Assembly: GCA_900314295.1 (NCBI GenBank)
Contig: OMUU01000022.1
Coordinates: 1-49,306 of the forward strand
DNA from: an uncultured Lachnospiraceae bacterium
Lineage (GTDB): Bacteria; Bacillota; Clostridia; Lachnospirales; Lachnospiraceae
DNA length: 49,306 nucleotides
Direction of reading: 5' to 3'
Shown: in pieces, positions 9,512 to 18,174 of the stretch
Position numbering within the stretch: the stretch's first letter is position 1
Layout: each line of letters opens with the position of its first letter
Position numbers and translations under genes: made by a program
Notes under the pieces: model-generated
Seen by the model: the letters and a program-made list of their open reading frames with translations, nothing else
What the model was told of the DNA's origin: nothing
Databases searched by the model: none

Positions 9512-9751
9512 TTACACGTACTCATAAGTAGAGGATGCCTCCTCCTTGCGAACCGTCTCCTGTACATTCAGCACGCGAACCGAGACGGTCTTTTCCCCGA
9601 ACAGGATGTCGATCCGATCCCCGGCCTTTACCTCGGCGCTCGCCCGCGCGGTTTTTCCATTCAGCAGAACGCGGCCCGCGTCACAGGCTTCATTCGCAAC
9701 CGTTCTGCGCTTGATCAGCCGCGATACCTTCAAATATTTATCCAATCTCAT
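9512..9751 (-). CDS. rqcP: RqcP (YabO) S4-domain ribosome quality control factor
   Basis: 79 residues, a single S4 RNA-binding domain: MRLDKYLKVSRLIKRR, then ANEACDAGRVLLNG and AGDRIDI. RqcP binds stalled 50S subunits and works with RqcH in alanine tailing of truncated peptides. The gene sits between hup and divIC as in Bacillus and Clostridia. A GGGAGA site lies upstream of the ATG. The genes yabP and yabQ that normally follow it in spore-formers are missing. Confidence 0.93.
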   Translation of the reverse strand: MRLDKYLKVSRLIKRRTVANEACDAGRVLLNGKTARASAEVKAGDRIDILFGEKTVSVRVLNVQETVRKEEASSTYEYV

Positions 9752-9787
9752 GCTGTTTCTCTCCCATTTCTATTATCCTGGTCGAAC

Positions 9788-9910
9788 CGATACGTTCCCG
9801 CACTGCCATTTCCTGAAACGTTGCGATACGTTCCCGCACTGCCATTTCCTGCCATGTTGCGATACGTTCCCGCACTGCCATTTCTTGCAATGTTGCTATA
9901 CGTTCTCACA
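9788..9910. repeat. 36-bp tandem repeat upstream of rqcP
   Basis: Three full units begin at 9788, 9824 and 9860, with a partial fourth at 9896; consensus CGATACGTTCCCGCACTGCC followed by ATTTCCTG. As the unit is a multiple of three, both strands stay open across it. It fills the hup-rqcP gap. Confidence 0.92.
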
Positions 9911-9935
9911 CATCGTCCATTTATTATATAGAAAC

Positions 9936-9970
9936 GGGACTGCGGCATGAATCGGCCATGCGACAGTCCC
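9936..9970 (-). terminator. Hairpin downstream of hup
   Basis: GGGACTG...CATG paired with CATG...CAGTCCC about 40 nt after the hup stop. The following T-run is weak (GTTTCTATA), so it may terminate only partially. Confidence 0.6.
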
Positions 9971-10010
9971 ATCTCTTATTTCGTCTATAAATGCGCTTCT
10001 GAAGCCGCTA

Positions 10011-10283
10011 TTATTTGATCATATCCTTCAGAGCTTTTCCGGCCTTGAACTTCGGAGATTTGGATGCCGCAATCTCGATGGTCTCGCCGGTCTGCGGATT
10101 TCTTCCGCTGCGTGCAGCTCTCTCAGATACCTCGAAGGTTCCGAAGCCTACCAGCTGAACCTTGTCTCCGTTCTTTAATGCTTCTGCTACCGTATCAATG
10201 AAAGCGCCAAGAGCTTTCTCAGAATCCTTTTTGGAAAGTCCTGTCTTCTCGGACATTGCTGCCACTAATTCTGTTTTGTTCAT
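10011..10283 (-). CDS. hup: HU-family DNA-binding protein
   Basis: 90 residues from the ATG at 10283, which follows an AGGAGG site. It begins [20 protein letters not shown] and has the HU signature [20 protein letters not shown] in the DNA-binding arms. HU is the abundant nucleoid protein that bends DNA. An upstream in-frame extension to 10469 runs through the promoter and is not translated. It has its own promoter and a downstream hairpin, so it is probably monocistronic. Confidence 0.96.
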   Translation of the reverse strand: MNKTELVAAMSEKTGLSKKDSEKALGAFIDTVAEALKNGDKVQLVGFGTFEVSERAARSGRNPQTGETIEIAASKSPKFKAGKALKDMIK

Positions 10284-10320
10284 GAAATACTTCCTCCTGA
10301 AATTTACAATATATGGTCTT

Positions 10321-10349
10321 TTTATACTCTCGGACGCCGGATTTGTCAA
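10321..10349 (-). promoter_or_regulatory. Sigma-A promoter of hup
   Basis: Reverse strand TTGACA (10349-10344), 17-bp spacer, TATAAA (10326-10321), about 38 nt upstream of the start codon. Confidence 0.9.
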
Positions 10350-10452
10350 GAAAAAGCGGGCGTTCCAAGCTTCCTCAAGATCTAACTTTATACCATCCTC
10401 CGGCTTCTGACAACAGGCTTTTTTATTTTTTGTCGGCCTGTGATTTTGCACA

Positions 10453-10565
10453 GTCACTGTTCGCCCCAACTATGTACGGCAAGGATTTTACAGTCCTGCT
10501 GCTCTTCGCAAACTGGTAAAGGTACTGTAAAATCTTAGCTGTTTTCGTGGTGCGTCAACAGTAAC
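10453..10565. repeat. Repeat family A, copy 2 (short form)
   Basis: Carries both ends of the family, AAGGATTTTACAGTCCTGCT and the inverted GGTACTGTAAAATCT, brought together with most of the middle deleted. The right end, including the GTGGTGCGT block, runs into the cca coding region. Confidence 0.85.
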
Positions 10566-11893
10566 TTTGCAGAATGAGTACAAAATTCAAGAAGATATTC
10601 CCGGGTGTTCTTCTCCGGATCGTCCAGGACTACCTCCAGCGCCCGCTGAAGAACGGCGCCGATCTCCGGTCCCTTCGGAATCCCCGCCTCAATCAGGTCC
10701 TTCCCGTTAATTGCCAGCCCCTTCAGATCCACACACTGCTTTTCGCCGAGGATCCTTTCTCCGACCTGCGCCACGCTGATCACCCGGCGGAGCTTCTCCT
10801 CGCGCTTCCACCCGCTCTGGGCCATGGTGTCCGCGTCCTGCACCTTTATGAAGAGCGGGAAAAGTTCCTTTCCGACCTTATTGATGAGACGGCGGACCTG
10901 CCTCTCCTCCGGCATCACCCTCCAGTCGTGGTAGATGATGAGCGTCCGTACCTGACGGATCGTGTCGTTGTCCATCTTCAAACGCCGCATGATCTTCACG
11001 GCCATGGCAGCGCCCTTTTCTCCGTGTCCCTTGAAGTGATCGATTCCGTTCGCGTCTGTGGTTCTGCAGGCCGGTTTTCCCACGTCATGGAGAAGCATCG
11101 TAAAGCGGAGAATCCTGTCGTTCTTCACCTCCGCCATGGAGACCAGGGTGTGCTCACCGACATTGTACATATGATGCGGATTGTTCTGCGGTGTGCGCAT
11201 CATATCGTCAAATTCCGGCAAAATAACCTTCGTGATCCCTGCCTGATACGCCACCTTCAGATACTCCGGATGATCCGAGGTAATCAGCTTTGTGAGCTCC
11301 GCGCAGATGCGCTCCGCGCTGATCTTCGCCAGATTCGGAGCCAGCCTCACAATTCCCGCGATTGTTCCCGGATCGATTCCGAAGTTCAGCTGTGCAGAAA
11401 AACGAACCGCCCGCAGAATCCGAAGCGCATCCTCCGAGAAGCGCTCCTCCGGATTCCCCACACAGCGAATACATTTATTCTGCAGATCCTCCATCCCTCC
11501 GTAGAGATCGATCAGACCTTCTTCCTCATTATATGCCATCGCATTGATCGTGAAGTCCCGACGCTTCAGGTCCTCCGCAAGGCTCGCGGTGAAGGTTACA
11601 TTTTCGGGATGACGACTGTCCCTGTACTCTCCGTCTATCCGGTAGGTCGTCACCTCATGCGCCCTGCCGCCTACAAGCACCGTTACCGTCCCATGCTCGA
11701 TTCCGGTATCCACCGTCTTCGCAAAAATCTGCTTCACCTGCTCCGGAAGCGCTGAGGTCGTGATATCCCAGTCCTCCGGCCTTCTTCCAAGGACCGAGTC
11801 CCTCACACAGCCTCCTACCACATATGCTTCATATCCCCTTGCATGCAGGCTGTCCAGAACCATGCGGACAGTTGCCGGCATTCTAATCTTCAT
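10535..11893 (-). CDS. cca: CCA tRNA nucleotidyltransferase
   Basis: 452 residues. The nucleotidyltransferase core shows GGCVRDSVLGR and DWD (EDWDITT), then the FTINAMA and RRD-type region (KRRDFTINA), the neck/body GNPEERFSEDALRILRAVRF, and a C-terminal HD domain (LLHDVGKP, GHGEKG). It adds CCA to tRNA 3' ends, which is required here because tRNA-Leu does not encode CCA. The last ten or so codons (SAKLLLTHHENS) come from the family A repeat, so the original C-terminus may have been replaced. The ATG at 11893 is preceded by a weak AAAGG site. Confidence 0.95.
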   Translation of the reverse strand: MKIRMPATVRMVLDSLHARGYEAYVVGGCVRDSVLGRRPEDWDITTSALPEQVKQIFAKTVDTGIEHGTVTVLVGGRAHEVTTYRIDGEYRDSRHPENVTFTASLAEDLKRRDFTINAMAYNEEEGLIDLYGGMEDLQNKCIRCVGNPEERFSEDALRILRAVRFSAQLNFGIDPGTIAGIVRLAPNLAKISAERICAELTKLITSDHPEYLKVAYQAGITKVILPEFDDMMRTPQNNPHHMYNVGEHTLVSMAEVKNDRILRFTMLLHDVGKPACRTTDANGIDHFKGHGEKGAAMAVKIMRRLKMDNDTIRQVRTLIIYHDWRVMPEERQVRRLINKVGKELFPLFIKVQDADTMAQSGWKREEKLRRVISVAQVGERILGEKQCVDLKGLAINGKDLIEAGIPKGPEIGAVLQRALEVVLDDPEKNTREYLLEFCTHSAKLLLTHHENS

Positions 11894-12046
11894 CTTACAA
11901 TTGCCTTTCCCATCTTACCCTTTGATCTCCGACACATCGCCTGTCTCCAGAAATCGCAGTCCTGTTGTCAGTTGCCATAAAAGAACGGTACAGACAGGAT
12001 TAAAATCTACATTCTATACCCCCTCCGTGCCGTATAAACTTCTACC

Positions 12047-12075
12047 ATCATAATCCGTTTTCCGCATTGTTGCAA
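12047..12075 (-). promoter_or_regulatory. Promoter of cca
   Basis: Reverse strand TTGCAA (12075-12070), 17-bp spacer, TATGAT (12052-12047). The predicted leader is about 150 nt; no riboswitch or T-box is seen in it. Confidence 0.75.
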
Positions 12076-12086
12076 GTCGCACGGCC

Positions 12087-12115
12087 TTGACAACCATATC
12101 TCTTGCGGTTAGAAT
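12087..12115 (+). promoter_or_regulatory. Promoter of proS
   Basis: TTGACA (12087-12092), 17-bp spacer, TAGAAT (12110-12115), back to back with the cca promoter. The leader is about 112 nt and shows no T-box (no TGGNACCGCG-like antiterminator). Confidence 0.88.
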
Positions 12116-12233
12116 TTATACTAATTGCGTTCAGGGAGAGTCTGTATTTTCGATGGATCCGGCAGGATTCCTCCTCCCTTTCACAAACGGAACTACATTA
12201 CGTACACGATCGATCATTTATCAGGAGTTCACT

Positions 12234-13673
12234 ATGGCAAAGGATAAGAAATTAGTAGAGCAAATCACGTCGATGGAAGACGATTTTGCGCAGTGGTACA
12301 CCGACGTCTGCGTCAAGGCAGACCTGATCGGATACACCAGCGTAAAGGGCTGCATGGCAATCAAGCCGGCCGGCTACGCAATCTGGGAGAACATTCAGAA
12401 GGATCTCGACGCACGCTTCAAAGCGACTGGCGTTCAGAACGTATATATGCCGATGCTGATCCCGGAAAGCCTTCTTAATAAAGAGGCAGAGCTCGTCAAG
12501 GGCTTTGCCCCGGAGGTCGCGTGGATCACCCAGGGCGGATCCGAGAAGCTGACCGAGCGTCTCTGTGTTCGTCCGACTTCTGAGACGCTGTTCTGCGACT
12601 TCTATGCGAAGGACATTCATTCCCACAGGGATCTCCCGAAATTATACAATCAGTGGTGCTCGGTTCTCCGCTGGGAGAAGACGACCCGTCCCTTCCTCCG
12701 CTCACGCGAATTTCTGTGGCAGGAAGGTCACACCGCTCATGCCACCGCAGAGGAGTCCGAAGAGAGGACCGTTCAGATGCTGAACGTCTATGCCGACTTC
12801 CTGGAGCAGGACATGGCCATCCCCGTAATCAAGGGTCAGAAGACCGAAAAGGAAAAATTTGCCGGTGCGAAGCACACCTACACCGTCGAGGCCATGATGC
12901 ATGATGGCAAAGCTCTTCAGTCCGGCACCAGCCACAACTTTGACGATATTTTCGCAAAAGCTTACGGCGTACAGTTCACCGACAAGGACAACACCCTCAA
13001 GTATGTACATCAGACCTCCTGGGGAATGACCACCCGTGTCATCGGCGCCATGATCATGGTACACGGAGACAACAGCGGACTCGTTTTGCCTCCTCATATC
13101 GCTCCGATCCAGGTCATGATCATTCCGATCCGCCAGGATGCCGAGGGTGTCATGGACAAGGCCCTTGAGGTAAAAACCGCTCTTGCCGCTGCCGGCGTCC
13201 GCGTGAACCTCGACGATTCCGAAAAGAGCCCGGGCTGGAAGTTCTCCGAGCAGGAGATGCGCGGCATTCCGATCCGTATCGAGCTCGGACCGAAGGATAT
13301 CGAAAAGGGACAGGCTGTCCTGGTTCGCCGCGACACCCGTGAGAAGACCATCGTTCCGATCGAGGAGATCCCCACTCAGGCCTCTGCTCTGCTTGAAACC
13401 ATTCAGGCAGACATGTTCCGCCGTGCGAAAGAGCACCTGGAGAGCCATATCTATGACGCGACCGATTACGATACCTTCTGCAAGACCATTGCCGAAAAGC
13501 CCGGATTTGTAAGAGCGATGTGGTGCGGCGATGAAGCTTGCGAGAGCAAGATCAAGGCAGATACCACTGCTACCTCCCGCTGCATTCCCTTTAAGCAGAT
13601 CCGCATCAGTGACCGCTGCGTATGCTGTGGAAAGCCAGCGAAGCACGAGGTCATCTGGGCGAAGGCTTATTAA
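12234..13673 (+). CDS. proS: Prolyl-tRNA synthetase, short eukaryote/archaeal-like type
   Basis: 479 residues starting [18 protein letters not shown] after a CAGGAG site. An upstream in-frame extension covers the promoter and is not real. Class II motifs are visible: [17 protein letters not shown] followed by [31 protein letters not shown] (motif 2 region), and [16 protein letters not shown] near motif 3. The length and the absence of the ~180-residue editing insert mark the eukaryote/archaeal-like class that replaces the long bacterial enzyme in some Clostridia. Four C-terminal cysteines (CGDEAC, CVCC) suggest the zinc-binding tail of this class. Confidence 0.95.
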   Translation: MAKDKKLVEQITSMEDDFAQWYTDVCVKADLIGYTSVKGCMAIKPAGYAIWENIQKDLDARFKATGVQNVYMPMLIPESLLNKEAELVKGFAPEVAWITQGGSEKLTERLCVRPTSETLFCDFYAKDIHSHRDLPKLYNQWCSVLRWEKTTRPFLRSREFLWQEGHTAHATAEESEERTVQMLNVYADFLEQDMAIPVIKGQKTEKEKFAGAKHTYTVEAMMHDGKALQSGTSHNFDDIFAKAYGVQFTDKDNTLKYVHQTSWGMTTRVIGAMIMVHGDNSGLVLPPHIAPIQVMIIPIRQDAEGVMDKALEVKTALAAAGVRVNLDDSEKSPGWKFSEQEMRGIPIRIELGPKDIEKGQAVLVRRDTREKTIVPIEEIPTQASALLETIQADMFRRAKEHLESHIYDATDYDTFCKTIAEKPGFVRAMWCGDEACESKIKADTTATSRCIPFKQIRISDRCVCCGKPAKHEVIWAKAY

Positions 13674-13683
13674 ATAAACAGAA

Positions 13684-13755
13684 ATCGCTTCAAGCCTCTT
13701 TCGCGCGCTTCGCGTGCGTCGAGCCTTTCTGCGCTTTCGAAGAGCTTATACACGA
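13684..13755. repeat. Repeat family B, copy 1
   Basis: Its reverse complement matches the 171-bp unit at 34.9 kb: GTATAAGCTCTTCGAAA, then CGACGCACGCGAAGCGCGCG. It lies just after the proS stop codon. Confidence 0.75.
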
Positions 13756-13808
13756 AAAATGCTGAATTTTGGGGGGATTTCTTGTGAACTTTTTTCAGAA
13801 GTTTCCCC

Positions 13809-13837
13809 TTCACAATCTCCGACCGTTAGGTTATTAT
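13809..13837 (+). promoter_or_regulatory. Candidate promoter upstream of nrdD
   Basis: TTCACA, 17-bp spacer, TATTAT. The predicted start (about 13844) lies inside the left arm of the following hairpin, so transcripts from here would lack half of the stem and escape termination. A second possible -10 (TATAGT, 13885-13890) has only a weak -35. Confidence 0.5.
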
Positions 13838-13838
13838 A

Positions 13839-13878
13839 GTAGAGCACACAAGATGTTGTGCTCTACTTTTTATTTTTT
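13839..13878 (+). terminator. Terminator of proS, overlapping the nrd promoter region
   Basis: A 10-bp perfect stem GTAGAGCACA/TGTGCTCTAC with an 8-nt loop, then TTTTTATTTTTT. Confidence 0.88.
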
Positions 13879-13970
13879 ACAAAATATAGTGGATTCAAAC
13901 AGTCGAAGTTCCAATTTGTTGCAGGACAGCGCCTGTACCTGCTTTTCAATATCCAGGGGGATTATCAAGA

Positions 13971-16205
13971 ATGGAAAAGAAAGTTACTACAAATGTAATC
14001 AAGCGAAACGGCGAAGAGGTCACCTTCGACATCACGAAGATCTGTAACGCCATTGCAAAGGCCAACAAAGAGGTGGACAAGATTCATCAGATGAATCCGT
14101 ACCAGATTCAGGCAATTGCGGACAACGTCGCGGACCGCGTCAGCCAGTCTCCTCACGCGGTGAACGTCGAGGATATTCAGGATATGGTTGAGACCGGAAT
14201 CATGGAGATGCGCGGCTTTGAGGTGGCGCAGAAGTATGTCCGCTACCGCTACAAGAGAACGCTCGCGAGAAAATCAAACACCACGGACGACGGTATTCTC
14301 TCCCTGATTGAGCAGAACAACGAGGAGGTGAAGCAGGAGAACTCCAACAAGAACCCTGTCATCAACTCTACCCAGCGTGACTATATGGCCGGAGAGGTCA
14401 GCAAGGATCTGACACGGCGTATTCTCCTTCCCGAGGATATTGTGCAGGCCCATGAGGCGGGAATCATCCATTTCCACGACTCGGATTATTACGCGCAGAA
14501 GGAGCACAACTGCGACCTGATCAACCTCGAGGATATGCTGCAGAACGGCACGGTCATCAGTGAGACGCTGATTGAAAAGCCTCACAGCTTCTTCACCGCC
14601 TGCAACGTAACCACTCAGATTGTCGCTCAGGTTGCCTCCAACCAGTACGGCGGCCAGTCCTTCACCCTCGCTCACCTCGCTCCCTTTGTAGATATCAGCC
14701 GACAGAAGATCCGCAAGGAAGTCATCGCTGAGCGCCAGGAGTGCGGAGAAGACATGGATGAGAAGATTATCGACCTCATCACCGAGCGTCGTCTCGCAGA
14801 AGAGATCAAGAGCGGTATCCAGACCATCCAGTATCAGCTGATCACCCTGATGACCTGCAACGGACAGGCTCCCTTTGTAACCATGTTCATGTATCTGGAT
14901 GAGGTTCCGGACGGACAGACGAGAACCGACCTTGCCGCCATTATCCGCGAGGTTCTGGTTCAGCGGATGCAGGGTGTCAAGAACGAGAAGGGCGTATGGA
15001 TCACTCCCGCGTTCCCGAAGCTGATCTACGTCCTGGACGAGGACAACATCCATCCTGATTCCAAGTACTACTATCTGACCGAGCTCGCGGCGAAATGCAC
15101 CGCAAAGCGCATGGTTCCAGATTACATCTCCGCAAAGAAGATGAAGGAATACAAGAACGGCGACGTCTATCCCTGCATGGGCTGCAGAAGCTTCCTCACC
15201 CCGGACAACGAGAATCTCCCGGAGGGACTCTGCGACGAGGACAACAAGTCCGGCTCCAGAAATCATACCAATGGAAAGCACAAGTACTACGGCCGTTTCA
15301 ACCAGGGCGTTGTGACAATCAACCTCGTCGATGTGGCATGCTCCTCCAACAGGGACATGGACAAGTTCTGGGAAATCCTCGACGAGAGACTGGAGCTCTG
15401 CCACCGCGCTCTCCGCTGCCGTCATGAGAGACTGAAGGGAACACCTTCCGATGTTGCCCCGATCCTCTGGCAGTACGGTGCCCTGGCAAGGCTGAAGAAG
15501 GGCGAGACCATCGACAAGCTTCTGTACAACAACTACTCCACCATCAGTCTCGGCTATGCCGGTCTCTACGAGATGTGCGTATACATGACCGGAAAGAGCC
15601 ACACAGACCCGGAGGCGAAGCCGTTCGCACTCAAGGTAATGCAGCATCTTAACGACAAGTGTGCCGAGTGGCGTGCCGCTGAGCACATCAGCTACTCCCT
15701 GTACGGAACACCGATGGAGTCCACCACCTATAAATTCGCGAAGTGTCTCCAGAAGCGCTTCGGCGTGATCAAGGATGTCACCGACCACAACTACATCACG
15801 AACAGCTACCATGTAAATGTCCGCGAAAAGATCGATGCCTTCCAGAAGCTGAAGTTCGAGGCCGACTTCCAGAAGCTCTCCCCGGGCGGAGCCATCAGCT
15901 ACGTCGAGGTACCGAACATGCAGGACAATATCCCTGCCGTAATCTCCGTGATGCAGTTCATCTACGACAATATCATGTACGCCGAGCTGAATACCAAGAG
16001 CGATTACTGTGAGGTCTGCGGTTATGACGGCGAGATCCAGATCAAGGAGGACAAGCACGGAAAATTAATCTGGGTATGCCCGAACTGCGGCAACACCGAC
16101 CAGAGCAAGATGTCCGTCGCACGACGCACCTGCGGATACATCGGAACCCAGTTCTGGAACCAGGGCCGCACACAGGAAATCAAAGACCGGGTTCTTCATC
16201 TGTAA
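13971..16205 (+). CDS. nrdD: Anaerobic (class III) ribonucleoside-triphosphate reductase
   Basis: 744 residues. An ATP-cone is at the N-terminus (~5-95, VIKRNGEEVTFDITKI). The catalytic barrel follows, and the C-terminus has a zinc site (CEVCG ... CPNCG) and the glycyl-radical loop RTCGYIG, with the radical glycine at 722. It reduces NTPs to dNTPs without oxygen, after activation by NrdG encoded next. The ATG at 13971 follows AGGGGG. The gene implies growth without oxygen. Confidence 0.97.
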   Translation: MEKKVTTNVIKRNGEEVTFDITKICNAIAKANKEVDKIHQMNPYQIQAIADNVADRVSQSPHAVNVEDIQDMVETGIMEMRGFEVAQKYVRYRYKRTLARKSNTTDDGILSLIEQNNEEVKQENSNKNPVINSTQRDYMAGEVSKDLTRRILLPEDIVQAHEAGIIHFHDSDYYAQKEHNCDLINLEDMLQNGTVISETLIEKPHSFFTACNVTTQIVAQVASNQYGGQSFTLAHLAPFVDISRQKIRKEVIAERQECGEDMDEKIIDLITERRLAEEIKSGIQTIQYQLITLMTCNGQAPFVTMFMYLDEVPDGQTRTDLAAIIREVLVQRMQGVKNEKGVWITPAFPKLIYVLDEDNIHPDSKYYYLTELAAKCTAKRMVPDYISAKKMKEYKNGDVYPCMGCRSFLTPDNENLPEGLCDEDNKSGSRNHTNGKHKYYGRFNQGVVTINLVDVACSSNRDMDKFWEILDERLELCHRALRCRHERLKGTPSDVAPILWQYGALARLKKGETIDKLLYNNYSTISLGYAGLYEMCVYMTGKSHTDPEAKPFALKVMQHLNDKCAEWRAAEHISYSLYGTPMESTTYKFAKCLQKRFGVIKDVTDHNYITNSYHVNVREKIDAFQKLKFEADFQKLSPGGAISYVEVPNMQDNIPAVISVMQFIYDNIMYAELNTKSDYCEVCGYDGEIQIKEDKHGKLIWVCPNCGNTDQSKMSVARRTCGYIGTQFWNQGRTQEIKDRVLHL

Positions 16206-16221
16206 GCGTGTAAGCGCTATA

Positions 16222-16280
16222 AAAGCGCAGACAGTCTTTCGCGCAGGCCAGCCGCGCATAGAAGGCTGCCTGCGCTTTCT
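16222..16280 (+). terminator. Partial terminator-like hairpin between nrdD and nrdG
   Basis: AAAGCGCA...CAG pairs with CTG..TGCGCTTT and is followed by CTTA. The short U-run suggests attenuation rather than full stop between the two nrd genes. Confidence 0.45.
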
Positions 16281-16342
16281 TATGCATACATGTATGAGTG
16301 CTCACCAAATCGTTACAAATCATTCACGAAAGGATCGCATCC

Positions 16343-16867
16343 ATGAATTACGCCAATATCAAGAATTTTGACATTGCGGACGGCCCGGGCGTGAGAGTCA
16401 GCCTCTTCGTCTCCGGCTGCCGCCACCACTGCAAGGGCTGCTTCAATTCCATGACATGGGATTTCAATTACGGAACGCCCTTTACCGAAGATACCGTAGA
16501 AGAGATTCTGGACGCCCTCAAACCGGACTATATCCAGGGATTTACCCTCCTTGGCGGAGAGCCCTTTGAGCCGGAAAATCAACAGGTCCTTGTCAGCCTT
16601 CTGAAGAGGATCCGCGAGACCTACCCGTCCAAGGACATCTGGTGCTACACAGGCTACACCTATGACGTTGACCTGATGAAAGGCGGCAAAGTCTATACCG
16701 ACGTCACCGACGAGATGCTGTCCTACATTGATCTTATCGTCGACGGAGAATTCGTGGAAGCGGAGAAAGACGTCACCCTCCTGTTCCGCGGAAGCCGCAA
16801 CCAGCGCCTCATCGGACTGCACGGATACAAGGCCCCGGAGGAACGCAAGCGCGACAAAAAAATATAA
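16343..16867 (+). CDS. nrdG: Anaerobic RNR-activating radical SAM protein
   Basis: 174 residues from the ATG at 16343 (AAAGGA upstream); an in-frame upstream start is less likely. The radical-SAM cluster motif is C26-X3-C30-X2-C33, and the glycine-rich FTLLGGEPFEPEN block follows. NrdG uses S-adenosylmethionine to generate the glycyl radical on NrdD. It is co-oriented with nrdD, 137 nt downstream. Confidence 0.95.
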   Translation: MNYANIKNFDIADGPGVRVSLFVSGCRHHCKGCFNSMTWDFNYGTPFTEDTVEEILDALKPDYIQGFTLLGGEPFEPENQQVLVSLLKRIRETYPSKDIWCYTGYTYDVDLMKGGKVYTDVTDEMLSYIDLIVDGEFVEAEKDVTLLFRGSRNQRLIGLHGYKAPEERKRDKKI

Positions 16868-16910
16868 CTATCGCCAGCGTTTTGATTTTTGATTTTTTTA
16901 AAATTATGCA

Positions 16911-16939
16911 TTGACAAAAAGCAACTACTACCCTATACT
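16911..16939 (+). promoter_or_regulatory. Promoter of the perR-like gene
   Basis: TTGACA (16911-16916), 17-bp spacer, TATACT (16934-16939), 47 nt before the start codon. Confidence 0.92.
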
Positions 16940-16947
16940 ATAAACAG

Positions 16948-16962
16948 TAATCGTTCTCATTA
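16948..16962 (+). promoter_or_regulatory. Candidate Fur/PerR box
   Basis: TAATCGTTCTCATTA is a 7-1-7 imperfect inverted repeat resembling Fur-family boxes. It lies just after the -10, at the expected transcription start, suiting autoregulation by the gene that follows. Confidence 0.55.
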
Positions 16963-16985
16963 TTATTTTTAAGAAAGGATAAAGC

Positions 16986-17444
16986 ATGGCAGTACTGAAA
17001 TACAGCCGCCAGAGAGAAGCTATCTACAATAATCTCCGGCAACGCAAAGATCACCCCACTGCGGATATGATTTTTGCGGACATACGGAAGGACTTTCCGA
17101 ACATCAGTCTCGGAACGGTATACCGTAACCTCTCTCTTTTATCTGATCTCGGCAAAATCCAGAAGCTTGCCGCGGATGGCATCGCGGATCGGTTCGACGG
17201 AAATGTCCTCCCCCACGATCACTTTATCTGCCGCAAGTGTGGAGCAATGACAGATATGGATTTTGTGGATACAGAACGGTTCAAGGAAGAAGCAGCCCGC
17301 CGCTTCGACGGTGAAATTGAAAGCTGCAGCATTGTGTTCTACGGAATCTGTGCAGACTGCAAGAAAAAGGAAGCGATGAACCTTTCAGAAGAGAGTTACT
17401 CTTCTACAGCGCAGAAGTCCACTGAGACGCAGCCCGCGGTATAA
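16986..17444 (+). CDS. Fur-family regulator, probably PerR-like
   Basis: 152 residues. A winged helix at ~1-80 includes HPTADMIFADI and the recognition segment SLGTVYRNL. The dimer domain has RFDGN and HDHFICRKCG, then GICADCKKKE, giving the two CxxC pairs of the structural zinc site. The RFD and HDH residues correspond to metal-sensing ligands of PerR. It is next to reverse rubrerythrin, a common PerR target, which favours a peroxide/oxygen sensor over an iron sensor. The tail after ~130 is Ser/Thr-rich and probably disordered. Sensing metal is inference. Confidence 0.85.
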   Translation: MAVLKYSRQREAIYNNLRQRKDHPTADMIFADIRKDFPNISLGTVYRNLSLLSDLGKIQKLAADGIADRFDGNVLPHDHFICRKCGAMTDMDFVDTERFKEEAARRFDGEIESCSIVFYGICADCKKKEAMNLSEESYSSTAQKSTETQPAV

Positions 17445-17564
17445 GCTGCTATTCCTGTATGATTTGTTTTGCAATTGTCACAGTTGGTTATGATGGTTTT
17501 TGTCCGATTACCTGAGGAGGTAAAGCGACAGCACAATTTTTCTTAATGAAAGGTGGTAATTCAA

Positions 17565-18143
17565 ATGGCTAAATGGAAATGTACCGTATGTGGACACATC
17601 TACGATGAAGAGGTTGAAGGCGTTAAGTTCGAGGATCTTCCTGCTGATTGGAAGTGCCCGACCTGCAAACAGCCGAAATCCAAATTTGTAAAGATCGATG
17701 AGACCGCTGAGCGCACATGGGCTGCTGAACATGTCGTAGGCATCGCAGCTGACGCTCCGGAAGATATCAAAGAAGGTCTGAAGGCTAATTTCGAGGGTGA
17801 GTGCTCGGAGGTTGGAATGTACCTGGCAATGTCTCGTGTAGCATTCCGCGAGGGATATCCGGAAATCGGTCTGTATTATGAGAAGGCTGCTCATGAAGAG
17901 GCAGAGCATGCTTCCAAGTTCGCTGAGCTGCTTGGCGAGGTTGTTACCACAAGCACAAAGAAGAATCTGGAGCTTCGTGTAGAGGCTGAGTATGGAGCAA
18001 CCGAAGGAAAGTTTGAGCTTGCGAAGAAGGCGAAAGCACTGAACCTTGATGCAATCCATGACACCGTTCATGAGATGGCGCGCGACGAAGCAAGACACGG
18101 CAAGGCATTTGAAGGTCTTCTGAAGAGATACTTCGGTGAATAA
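17565..18143 (+). CDS. Reverse rubrerythrin (rubredoxin domain first)
   Basis: 192 residues from the ATG at 17565 (AAAGGTGG upstream). The rubredoxin iron site is at the N-terminus (C6-X2-C9, C31-X2-C34), followed by a four-helix diiron domain with [21 protein letters not shown] and a final DEARHGKAF. Classical rubrerythrin has the opposite order. Reverse rubrerythrins reduce H2O2 (and in clostridia act in O2 reduction) with electrons from NADH via rubredoxin partners. It lies 120 nt after the PerR-like gene, probably co-transcribed, and ends in a strong terminator. Confidence 0.95.
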   Translation: MAKWKCTVCGHIYDEEVEGVKFEDLPADWKCPTCKQPKSKFVKIDETAERTWAAEHVVGIAADAPEDIKEGLKANFEGECSEVGMYLAMSRVAFREGYPEIGLYYEKAAHEEAEHASKFAELLGEVVTTSTKKNLELRVEAEYGATEGKFELAKKAKALNLDAIHDTVHEMARDEARHGKAFEGLLKRYFGE

Positions 18144-18174
18144 TAACGAGTACAAATAAGCGTAAATATACAGG

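Noticed and set aside
9788-9910. CRISPR array
   Set aside because: The 36-bp units are contiguous with no spacers; the same applies to the arrays at 20460, 21215, 33511 and 35620, and there are no cas genes.
10284-10469. N-terminal extension of HU
   Set aside because: The in-frame extension runs through a strong promoter, and a perfect ribosome binding site precedes the internal ATG that gives a normal 90-residue HU.
13877-13896. NrdR box before nrdD
   Set aside because: ACAAAATATAGTGG only partly resembles the consensus, and no second box at the usual spacing was seen.
14274-16058. 594-codon frame antisense to nrdD
   Set aside because: Shadow of nrdD produced by codon bias.
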